Below are positions 11,415-19,530 of a stretch of DNA of 64,000 nucleotides, one piece after another. Under the pieces are notes generated by a model. It did no database searches. It was not told where the DNA came from and was given only the letters and a program-made list of their open reading frames with translations. This DNA comes from Nothopassalora personata (taxonomy: Eukaryota; Ascomycota; Dothideomycetes; Mycosphaerellales; Mycosphaerellaceae), in the NCBI GenBank assembly GCA_033816765.1, contig CM066298.1, positions 1,736,001-1,800,000 on the forward strand, written 5' to 3'. Every line of letters starts with the position of its first letter. The stretch's first letter is position 1. The position numbers and the translations under genes were made by a program.

Positions 11415-12068
11415 TCACACCGCGGACTCTTGATGTGAAGGCTCGGGAGAAAAGAGACCCTTTAACGGATCGTCGAGAGGGACACCCGTTATCGTACTCC
11501 AGTGGTCCAGGGGCATTTCGAGAATGCCGTGGAAAAAGGAATGATCTGGCACCTCTATGCCGGAGGGAACGGAGAAAGGAAGGACGGACTCGGGAGAAGG
11601 ATCCTCGGACTCCAGCTCCTCGAGTGCCAAGGCAGTGGCACCATCGACGCGGTTCTCGGCGAGACGCAGTTGTTTCCTGAGACGAATCTTTTTCATTCTT
11701 CTTTCGGACAACGCCTGTTGGTCACGAGACAATCGCTGCAGAATCTCCACCTCCTCCTCCTCCAACGACTCGATGTCACGACGCAACGCTTCCCTCGCGT
11801 TCCGAAGTTTTTCCCACTGGGAAAAGGCGAGAGAGACGTCGCAAGACTTCCGGTTGTGCTTGATGCACTCGGAACACTTTGACGAACGAGGACCGACGAC
11901 GCAGCGGGGACGAACTTCGCCGGGTGCAACGACAACAGACTTGCAGGAAGAACAGGGCGCCATTTCAGTACCGTTTGTTTCGATATCGGTATAAAGGTCC
12001 AGACGACGGAGAGTGGACGAAACCTTTGGCTTGCGACGGTGTGTGGGTGATGGTAAAGAAGACGACAT
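11415..12068 (-). CDS. Antisense accessory protein of element G (Cys cluster plus coiled coil)
   Basis: A 217-aa ORF opposite to gag, starting at the ATG at 12068 (the frame extends nine codons upstream but without an ATG). The N-terminus is Ser/Arg-rich (MSSSLPSPTHRRK). Then come CSSC, a further Cys, and KCSECIKHNRKSC (Cys-x2-Cys-x6-Cys, like half of a fungal Zn2Cys6 cluster). A long charged helix with LEEEEVEIL and RLRKQLRLAENR follows, likely a coiled coil, and then an acidic tail. The function is unknown. Related ORFs occur in the same place and direction in elements A, B, C and F. Keeping this gene in an element that lost pol suggests it contributes to transposition, regulation or defence against silencing; that is inference. 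Its promoter must lie in or next to the 3' LTR. Confidence 0.8.
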   Translation of the reverse strand: MSSSLPSPTHRRKPKVSSTLRRLDLYTDIETNGTEMAPCSSCKSVVVAPGEVRPRCVVGPRSSKCSECIKHNRKSCDVSLAFSQWEKLRNAREALRRDIESLEEEEVEILQRLSRDQQALSERRMKKIRLRKQLRLAENRVDGATALALEELESEDPSPESVLPFSVPSGIEVPDHSFFHGILEMPLDHWSTITGVPLDDPLKGLFSPEPSHQESAV

Positions 12069-12143
12069 CTTTAGCCGATGGAAAAGATGCACACTCGAAA
12101 CGACTATAAGCTTCGGGACGAAGCTAGGCTAGAAGGGGGATGG

Positions 12144-12503
12144 TGTTACGGTTTGATTCGTGGAGAACTCACAGCCACTCACTAAGCGAGGAGAGCAAAG
12201 AAACTTGCGGGATGGAGAGCAAGAGATCAAGAGATCGAGAGAGCAAGATCAAGAGATCAAGAGATCAAGAGATCAAGAGAGCAAGAGATCAAGAGATCAA
12301 GAGAGCAAGAGAGAGCAGGACAGATCACGCCAAGACATGGCACTATATAGACGACGCTCTTTTGCAAGTAGATAGGAGCCTCGTGCTCAACTCATTTCAA
12401 GTATACACCATATACTGTTTGGGACCACTACCTTCTCAACGAGTCAGAGACATCACTGCAAAGATCCAAGCCCAGTTGGGATAACGAACAGCGGTTCCTA
12501 ACA
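12144..12503 (+). repeat. 3' LTR of element G
   Basis: 360 bp, the same as the 5' LTR by eye and by identical embedded translations. It is preceded by a purine-rich tract (about 12118-12143, GAAGGGGGATGG) that fits a polypurine tract, and followed by the duplication TAGAG. Confidence 0.95.
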
Positions 12504-12790
12504 TAGAGTTCCTATACTTAAGGTAGATCTTCTTATCTATCCTTTAGCTAGCTTCTCCTTTAGCTAGCTTCTCCTTTAGCTAGCTTCTCCTTTAGCTATT
12601 CTCGTAGGGTCTATAGCTCTTTCTTAGACATTTAATATAGGGGTCCCTATAGAGGCTCTTCCCCTAGCTCAATGTTTATCTTATAATCCTATAGTTAGTA
12701 CTTAGGTAAGGCATCCTTACCTCTTTCCTCTTTAAAGAGTCGCGACTACTTACGATACTCTTTAGGAATACTTAACTCTAAGATGTTAGT

Positions 12791-13150
12791 TATTACGGAA
12801 TAATTCCTATGGACACTAGAATTATAATAACGAGACGAGCACGTAACTTATCCTACCTAAGCGCTTAGACTTAGGGCAATTAGACTGCTTATGCTGAGAC
12901 TAATTAGACTGCTTATACTTAGAATAATTAGACTAATTACCGAGATTCACGAATCTCCTTTATATTTAGGAACGCTAAGAATCCCTTATAGTTTCGATAT
13001 GTTTAACTTATGTTACTATCTTACTAATTGGTATACACTCTTACTCTAATTATTTATCTTCGCTTAGCTCGCTCTAGCCTCTCTAAAGAATACCGCTACG
13101 TGACTTAACTTATCTCTCCTTTAAGACTAGCCCTAGAACGAGACATAACA
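12791..13150 (+). repeat. 5' LTR of element A
   Basis: Starts TATTACGG (RIP-altered TGTTACGG) and ends CATAACA. About 360 bp, the same length as its partner at 31268, with scattered transitions between the two. Immediately inside, TTAAACG at 13153-13159 is complementary to CGTTTAA in the LTR (31477-31483 in the partner copy), a possible self-priming site. Confidence 0.85.
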
Positions 13151-13189
13151 CTTTAAACGCCCTTAGGATAAGCGCTACTTAAGTAGCTA

Positions 13190-14140
13190 GTAGGGGAACA
13201 CCCGCCCCTAGCGAAGTAGGAAGCATCCGCCGTACGCTACTACAATAGACTACTACGAAGGACGATAAGTCCGATAACGATAACGAGCCTACTCTAAGGA
13301 AGAGCGACATTAAGGCTACTAAGCTAGACCTCTTTTATAGAGATAGGGCTAAGTTCGACGATTGGGTTAATTAGATAGACATGTACCTTATGTTTAACCT
13401 AGTCGATGCCGATAAAAGAACTATCTTCGCTATTACGTTCCTTCGCGGAAGTGCGTAGAACTAGATTAAACCTTACCTTAAGGAATACCTCGACGGTATA
13501 GGACAACTAGACCCTACCGGAATGTTTAGGAACTACACCCTTTTTAAAGATAAGATAAAATTAATCTTTAGAACCTCGAACGAAGTCTAATAGGCTATAC
13601 GAATCATTTAACACCTAAAGTAGAAGACGTCTACTTTAGAGTATACCGCTAAATTCGAAGAATATAGACAGATTACCGGATAGGACTAGACGGCGTTAAT
13701 AACTATGTTCCGACGTAGGCTTAAGGACTCCGTTAAAGACGAGTTAATAAGGTACAGAGGAACGATTACTAACCTCGAAGGGCTAATAAAGGCGTCGATC
13801 GACATCGATAACTAGCTCTAGGAACGGTACTAGGAAAAGAAATACGACTCTAAAGTAGGAGGCATAGTAGGATACACCCCGGATCGTAAACCCTTAGGGG
13901 AATACGTTACGAAAGGAGGATTCTTACGACTAAGCTAGCCCTATTATAGACTATAGCTAATAGAACTAGACGTTACCTAACGGGGACGAAGGATCGATAA
14001 GAGTAAGGGCTACGGAAAACCCTTTAAAGGAAAAGGAAAACTTATATACTATACCTATAGTAAGGAAGGTTATATAGCGCGGGATTGCCGCTGTAAAAAT
14101 ATAGTACGCCGCGAGCAGTTTAATATAATGTAACTAAAGG
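13190..14140 (+). pseudogene. RIP-degraded gag of element A
   Basis: Plus-strand translation through stops gives a gypsy Gag core (FLRGSA near 13440, YLKEYLDGIG, LKDSVKDELI near 13720) and a damaged zinc knuckle near 14040-14095 in which two Cys codons became Tyr (YYTYSKEGYIARDC). It matches Gag of element G in order and spacing. Non-functional. Element F is inserted about 120 bases after its end. Confidence 0.75.
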
Positions 14141-14260
14141 TAGGCAAATCTAGGAGTAGTATTAGACCCCGATAATTTAACTATACCTAGAGAGTAGAGG
14201 AGAAGGATAGTAACCGGGTTGCAACGCCTCTCCTAGATCCCTTATAAGGACGAGGAGGAT

Positions 14261-14457
14261 TGTTAAGGGGATGTCGCAATGTATAGCACGCCCACGACCT
14301 GCCAGTCGTAGATGAACTAATTCTTGCCTTTTGTTCAAGACGCATCGCGCGTCGCAAGGTGTACTCATGCGTGTCACGTGCGGCTTGGCAGCCGGTCGCG
14401 ACCGCATGTCACATGCAAGGCCACATGTAGGGGTTAGCCACTGGGCTGCCCCTTACA
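14261..14457 (-). repeat. 3' LTR of element F (left copy)
   Basis: 197 bp, TGTTAAGGGG to CCCCTTACA on the plus strand, identical by eye to 20689-20885. Short LTRs below a few hundred bases are generally too short to trigger RIP on their own. Confidence 0.97.
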
Positions 14458-14758
14458 ATTGCCTCCCCTCCCGTGCGAGCTGTCCTCAGCTCGCTAGTTG
14501 CTACGTAGAGGCTCCTATGTACTTCCAGAACCATAGTTGCTATGCGGCCCACATGCGGGTTGCGTGCGTGTCGTCATGTAGGTGTAGGTGAGTGAGGCTT
14601 GGTTGCTATGCCGACGCAGCTGGTTAGGGGCATAAAACTCCAGCCCAACCCAGCCCTTTCTCAGCACGCTCCCCAGCTCATCACCTTCGCCACACCACCA
14701 CCACGCACCCGCACCGCACCATCATCGCAAGCGCCTCGCCAGCATCATCATCATCATC
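14458..14758 (+). promoter_or_regulatory. Presumed promoter and leader of the antisense gene in element F
   Basis: About 300 bases between the 3' LTR and the antisense ATG. CATAAAAC at 14631-14638 is a TATA-like box about 125 bases before the start codon, followed by a pyrimidine-rich CCAGCCCAACCCAGCCC tract and CAT/CCA repeats typical of fungal leaders. Assigned by position only. Confidence 0.4.
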
Positions 14759-15529
14759 ATGTCGGCCGTGCCCTCCTCGCCGCCATTCTCTGGCCGCTCC
14801 GCCTCCTCCAGCAGCACCAGCAGCGACAGCACCACCAGCGCCGCAGAAGACGAGCGCCGCCAGGCGGCTCTGGTGCGCGACGCACCCAGAACGCCTGGTG
14901 GTCGCAAGCGACCAGCATCACCCTCGCAGCCACCAACGCCCTCGCCAGCCACCAAGCTCTCGCAGAGAATCAACATGTGCATGCGGTGCCTCCCGTACTT
15001 CGTCAGGGGTAAGTCTCCACGCGCGTCGCCTGCGATTCGCATGCTAACCACTTGCTAGACGAGGCCGATGACTGTGATAGTGTCACCACCGGCGAGCTCC
15101 TGAAGAAGTGTGGCCGCTGCAGGCGCAGCAAACACAGCTGCGTGCCCAACACCAGCCACGCCATCGCCTCGCTGGTGAGCCGCCTGCGCGCCGCGCGGTC
15201 CCAGCGCGACTTCCTCACGGCCATGATGGGCCAGGCGCCCACAGACCTCCAGCAGCAGGAGCTGGTGGAGCAGATCCGCCTGTGTGCCCAGCTGGGCAAC
15301 GACATCAAGGAGGTAAGTCGCTGCTTCGCTCGTGCGAGTCGACTGCTACTCGCGGGGGAGGGCTCTAGTGCGTCCCCTGTGCTTCGGCTGACCCTTCCTA
15401 TAGGCCATCAGGCAGTTCAATGCCTACAAGCACAAGCGTGCCGGGGAGACCCGCATGCGTGCCTCCGCCGCCGCCGCCACCACTGCCGACCAGGCATTCT
15501 TGCCTGAGTCACTGCGTGACGACAACTGA
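14759..15529 (+). CDS. Antisense accessory protein of element F, three exons
   Basis: Exons 14759-15008, 15059-15312 and 15404-15529 join in frame to 209 aa. Intron 1 has GTAAGT, a GCTAAC branch site and TAG. Intron 2 has GTAAGT, a CTGAC branch and TAG. The N-terminus is Ser/Pro-rich. Cysteines sit at 74, 77, 89, 101, 104 and 111; the last three form CGRCRRSKHSC (Cys-x2-Cys-x6-Cys), resembling half of a Zn2Cys6 cluster. A helical, probably coiled-coil region follows (residues 115-185). It runs opposite to gag-pol and ends 134 bases from the pol stop. The function is unknown. Spliced antisense introns can survive reverse transcription because the genomic RNA carries only their complement. Related ORFs occur in A, B, C and G. 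Confidence 0.82.
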
Positions 15530-15663
15530 GGCGCTCGCCTCACACGCTGCTCGCGGGCTCCTCGCCTGCTACCACTCTGCGTGGCCCCTGGTGGGCGCGC
15601 CACTCTTCAGCTTTTGTTTTGTTTATAGTTGAGAAAAGTTTTGTTTGTGCTCCAGTGCCAGTC

Positions 15664-18600
15664 TCATTTGCTTCTCCTTGACGCCTCATAGCCGGCTACC
15701 ATGCGATCCGCATTCGCGAGGCCCTCCGCCGGTTCCCAGCTGTTGTACTCCTCTGGCCAGTCCTTCCACTGGACTAGATACTGCAGCTTGCCCTTGCGCT
15801 TACGCCTATCCAGCACTGCCTCTACCTCATACTCTCCGTCCTCATTAGCTAGAGGGGGTACGGGTCCATCCTCATCGCTACCGATATACGGCTCGAGGAG
15901 AGAGACATGGAAGACGTTGTGGAGCCTTGAGTCGGCTGGTAGCGCTAGGCGGTACGCCTGCGAACCGACAGCGTCCGTAATGCGGTATGGGCCGATGAAC
16001 TTCGGACCCATCTTCTTCTTTGGCACTGCCAACTTGAGATTCTTCGTTGACAACAGGACTAAGTCACCTACGCGGTAGGTCTTGGCTTGGTGGGTCTTGT
16101 TGTAGTAGCGAGCCTGGCTTTCTGCTGCAGCCTTCCATCGCTCCTCGAGTGTAGCGCGTAGTTTTCGCATGCGACTCGCAGCTGTTACCGCTGCTTGTAC
16201 TTCCCCCCCCTGGGTCTCGTCTCGAGATCCAGTTGGTGCAGGGGCAATCTCAGGTCGCCAACCGTGCGCTATTTCGAACGGACTCATCCGCAGTGTTGGG
16301 TGGATGCTGTTATTAGCTGCGAATTCAGCAACTGCAAGCCACTCAGCCCACTCAGTTTGATTGTCACTGCAGTAACAACGAAGGTATTGTTCGAGGGTTT
16401 GGTTTGCCCTCTCAGTTTGGCCGTCAGTCTGAGGGTGAAAGGCCGTGGATAGCTTGCGCTTCACACGCGCCTCGAAGCAGAAGTCACTCCAAAACTGACT
16501 AGTGAAGACCGGACCTCGGTCGCTCACTATGCCTGACGGGACACCATAGTGTCGCACGACTTCGTCTCGCAGGAGCCTCGCAAGCTCCACGGCTGTGCAA
16601 GTCTTCGTCGTCGGGATGTACAAGCTCATTTTTGAGTAGCGATCGACTATCACTAGGATCGCATCATACATGCAACCGGCTCGCGTGCTTGGAGGTAGGT
16701 CCGTAATGAAATCCATGGTGATTTCCTGCCACGGTCGCTCCGGTCTAGGAAGCGGTTGCAGCTCGCCGTAGGGTCGATGGCGCCTCGCCTTCGAACCCTG
16801 GCAGGTTCTGCAGGCTTGGACGTATTTTTTCACGTCCGTGCTAAGTGAGTCCCACCAATAATTACGTCGCAACAGCTCTTCAGTCTTGGTCCTTCCAAAG
16901 TGACCCGCGAGGACGTCGTCGTGGTGCATGCGAATCAGATGCGACCTGATTGCGTGATCCCTGGGTACCACGATCGCGTCTCCGCAGTACACAAGGTCAT
17001 CCTTCACATGCCATCCCTTGGCGTCCCTCGCGCTTGGCGCCTGCGCCAAGCATGCGACACACTGGTCGTCTTGCTGCTGCGCGATCTTCATCAAGAGTGG
17101 GATCAACTCACCCGTCGAGCTGTAAGCTTGACCCTGTATCACTGCAGCGCACACTGCTGCTGGTAAAGACGGCTTGTCTTGATGGGGAAGGTCACCTCTC
17201 CGCATTGCCATCGCCGCGCCTATGTCGCCCTGCATCGCCTCGCAGGTGGCAAGCACGCGCTTCACCGTCGGCTCGCTTGTCCCTTCCAGAGACTCCTTCC
17301 AGAAAGACAGCTTACTTTGCAAGGTAGGCAGCAAGTTCGAAGTTTGTTGCGTTATGGCTGCGTAGTCACTGCGTCTCGAAGGCGCGTCGGCTGGGTTAGT
17401 CTTACCCGGCCGATGCTCCACTACAAAATCAAAAGACTGCAGGAACGTAGCCCATCGAGCTTGCCGCCCATTCAGCTGCTTTACTGTCATGAAGCCCTGT
17501 AGGTTAGCGTGGTCGACTAGCACTCGCACCGCATGCGTAGCGCCCTCCAAGTATGGCCTCCAATGCTTGAAAGCCTCAACCACTGCAAGTAGCTCCTGAT
17601 CGTGCGTCTCGTAGTTGCACTCAGCTGGTATCATCTTGCGTGAATAGAACGCGATGGGATGCCACTCAGCACCAAACAATTGGGATATGATACCTGCGAT
17701 CGCGAAACCTGAGGCATCCGTCTCGACTCGCGTGCGCAGCGCAGGATCGAAGTGCCTAAGTATTGGTGCACCTAAGAATCCGGCCTTAAGCTGTCGAAAC
17801 GCCTGCTCTTCGCTTAAGGTCCACGTGAGAGGGCCGTGCTTCTTGCCGTCCTTGGATCCCTTTAGCAGGTCCGTTAGGGGCTTGCAGACCCTTGAGTATC
17901 CTTCTATAAAACGCCGGTAGAAGTTGCAAAACCCAAGGAAGGACTGGACCTCATGAAAGGTCGTAGGTGTAGGCCATTCCTCGATAGCGGCTACCCTGCT
18001 CCTGTCCATCGACACGCCTGCGGCGCTCACGACAAACCCAAGGAACTCTGCACTCTCCTGGAAGAAGTGACACTTCTTAGGGTTTGCGAACAGGGCAAAC
18101 TTTCGTAGCCTCTCCAGCACCGCGCGTACGGCTCGCACGTGTGCCTCACGCGTCTCGCTGTAGATGAGGATATCATCTAGGTAGACCACGCAAATGTCAT
18201 CAACTAAGCCGGTCAGCGCCTTGTTGATATACCCTTGAAAGGTTGCCGGTGCGTTGGTTAACCCGAACGGCATCACCAGGTACTCGTAGTGTCCGTATCG
18301 CGTGCGAAACGCAGTCTTCCACTCATCGCCTCGCTTAATAGGGATACGATGGTAGGCGTCCTTCAAATCGATTGTAGTGAAGAACCTGGAACCTGATAGC
18401 CTATCTAGCGTCTCGCTGATTAGGGGCAGGGGGTATCGGTTCTTCACTGTAATCTCATTCAGGCCTCTGTAATCAACACAGAGCCTAAGAGTGCCATTCT
18501 TCTTTGGCACGAACAGGATAGGCGCACCCGCCTCGCTTGCGGACCGCCTAATCCACCCCTTCTCCATTGCTTGCGCAAGGTACTCCTTCAAGGCCTCCAA

Positions 18601-19521
18601 CTCAGTCAAGGACTGGTGGTACAGCGGCTTGAAAGGGGGTTTCTTTCCTTCAACGAGATCAATCGCATGCTCAACCCCGTCGGGCATCTTGCGCTTCGCC
18701 TGCTCATTAGGTGCGTATACATCTCGGAAGTCTGCAAATTCTTCAGGCCACGAGGGGCCCTCTCCTTCAGGTACTGCTGCAGCAATAGCCCGAACACTCA
18801 TCGCATAAACCTGCTTTGAGCTCTCGAGATCCTCAAGGAACTCGCGTGCGTCACGCTGCTGAACCGCAGGCGTCTCTGCACCGTAGTACCACTGGTCATC
18901 CTTATCGGCCTTCACTATCCGATTACGATGCCGCCAGGGTCTACCCAAAATCACTGATGGCCTACCCATAGGCACCGCGTAGCAGATGGCGTCACTCACG
19001 CGCTCTACTCCCGCGTCATCAGCGAGTCGCAGCCGAACCGCAAAGGCGCCGTAGCAATACCCTGGGTCATGCGCATACGACTCTAACTTCGGCAGCCTTG
19101 CCCCATCAATGGGTTGCACTTGATGTCGGAGTACATACTCATACGACACTAGGCTGAGATCCGCACAGTCATCCAGGAGAAACGTGGCCTCGCGAAAGCC
19201 CTCACGAGTCTCGACTGCGCCTCGCAAGTGACGCGCTGGACACGCATCCACTCGCCTCAAGGGGTCGACTTCAGGAAAACTCGGACTCAGGAGCGACCCA
19301 CTTATGGTCCTCTGCCTTTTCCCTGGTCGCTGCGATGGACACACATCCACTCGCCTCAAGGGGTCGACTTCAGGAAAACTCGGACTCAGGAGCGACCCAC
19401 TTCTGGTCCTCTGCCTTTTCCCTGGTCGCTGCGATGGACACACATCCACTCGCCTCAAGGGGTCGACTTCAGGAAAACTCGGACTCAGGAGCGACCCACT
19501 TCTGGTCCTCTGCCTTTTCCC
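15664..19521 (-). CDS. Pol polyprotein of element F (protease, RT, RNase H, integrase, chromodomain)
   Basis: Open from the frameshift site at 19521 to the stop at 15664, about 1,285 aa, made as a Gag-Pol fusion by -1 frameshifting. After three 33-aa repeats comes a protease-like region (FLLDDCADLSLVS, where a D-S/T-G triad is expected, so it is atypical). RT has LRLCVDYRGLN, LMPFGLTNAPATFQ and VVYLDDILIYS (YLDD active site). RNase H follows (RVETDASGFAIAG, YETHDQELLAVVEA). Integrase has its HHCC finger (HLIRMHH ... CRTC), MDFITDLPP, VSDRGPVF and QTERANQTLEQ for the D,D,E triad. The C-terminal chromodomain (YLVQWKDWPEEYNSWEP) should bind methylated H3K9 and steer insertion to heterochromatin, which fits the nested site. 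Intact. Confidence 0.93.
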   Translation of the reverse strand, partial: GKRQRTRSGSLLSPSFPEVDPLRRVDVCPSQRPGKRQRTRSGSLLSPSFPEVDPLRRVDVCPSQRPGKRQRTISGSLLSPSFPEVDPLRRVDACPARHLRGAVETREGFREATFLLDDCADLSLVSYEYVLRHQVQPIDGARLPKLESYAHDPGYCYGAFAVRLRLADDAGVERVSDAICYAVPMGRPSVILGRPWRHRNRIVKADKDDQWYYGAETPAVQQRDAREFLEDLESSKQVYAMSVRAIAAAVPEGEGPSWPEEFADFRDVYAPNEQAKRKMPDGVEHAIDLVEGKKPPFKPLYHQSLTELEALKEYLAQAMEKGWIRRSASEAGAPILFVPKKNGTLRLCVDYRGLNEITVKNRYPLPLISETLDRLSGSRFFTTIDLKDAYHRIPIKRGDEWKTAFRTRYGHYEYLVMPFGLTNAPATFQGYINKALTGLVDDICVVYLDDILIYSETREAHVRAVRAVLERLRKFALFANPKKCHFFQESAEFLGFVVSAAGVSMDRSRVAAIEEWPTPTTFHEVQSFLGFCNFYRRFIEGYSRVCKPLTDLLKGSKDGKKHGPLTWTLSEEQAFRQLKAGFLGAPILRHFDPALRTRVETDASGFAIAGIISQLFGAEWHPIAFYSRKMIPAECNYETHDQELLAVVEAFKHWRPYLEGATHAVRVLVDHANLQGFMTVKQLNGRQARWATFLQSFDFVVEHRPGKTNPADAPSRRSDYAAITQQTSNLLPTLQSKLSFWKESLEGTSEPTVKRVLATCEAMQGDIGAAMAMRRGDLPHQDKPSLPAAVCAAVIQGQAYSSTGELIPLLMKIAQQQDDQCVACLAQAPSARDAKGWHVKDDLVYCGDAIVVPRDHAIRSHLIRMHHDDVLAGHFGRTKTEELLRRNYWWDSLSTDVKKYVQACRTCQGSKARRHRPYGELQPLPRPERPWQEITMDFITDLPPSTRAGCMYDAILVIVDRYSKMSLYIPTTKTCTAVELARLLRDEVVRHYGVPSGIVSDRGPVFTSQFWSDFCFEARVKRKLSTAFHPQTDGQTERANQTLEQYLRCYCSDNQTEWAEWLAVAEFAANNSIHPTLRMSPFEIAHGWRPEIAPAPTGSRDETQGGEVQAAVTAASRMRKLRATLEERWKAAAESQARYYNKTHQAKTYRVGDLVLLSTKNLKLAVPKKKMGPKFIGPYRITDAVGSQAYRLALPADSRLHNVFHVSLLEPYIGSDEDGPVPPLANEDGEYEVEAVLDRRKRKGKLQYLVQWKDWPEEYNSWEPAEGLANADRMVAGYEASRRSK

Positions 19522-19530
19522 TGGTCGCTG
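19245..19530 (-). repeat. 99-bp in-frame tandem repeat at the gag-pol junction of element F
   Basis: About 2.9 copies with unit starts at 19245, 19344 and 19443, nearly identical. In the pol frame each unit encodes 33 residues (RRVDVCPSQRPGKRQRT, then SGSLLSPSFPEVDPL). Each copy repeats the GGGAAAA heptamer (19317-19323, 19416-19422, 19515-19521), but only the first in element order is met while ribosomes are in the gag frame. The repeat adds a basic linker before protease. Confidence 0.92.

Larger units (their letters stand above)
10005..12503 (+). mobile_element. Element G: intact gag-only LTR retrotransposon with antisense gene
   Basis: A 2,499-bp element with two apparently identical 360-bp LTRs and a perfect TAGAG target duplication (10000-10004 and 12504-12508). 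The interior holds only a self-priming site, an intact gag and a convergent intact antisense gene; there is no protease, RT, RNase H or integrase. It is therefore non-autonomous and must borrow pol from a relative. The sequence has no RIP, unlike the element B RT in which it sits, so the insertion is recent. The family is gypsy-like by gag similarity to element A. Confidence 0.9.
7500..12790 (-). pseudogene. RIP-degraded pol of element B, interrupted by element G
   Basis: Minus-strand chromodomain (about 7620-7500), integrase (about 8800-7800), RNase H (about 9300-8830) and reverse transcriptase (about 12700-9500) with stops throughout. The RT is interrupted by element G at 10005-12503; the two halves rejoin across the TAGAG duplication and align with RT of element A near 22620-22680. 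The upstream part of pol lies at 31633-33250 on the far side of element A. Confidence 0.75.

Noticed and set aside
19245..19530. CRISPR-like repeat array
   Set aside because: The units are contiguous 99-bp tandem copies without spacers, inside a retrotransposon coding region of a eukaryote.
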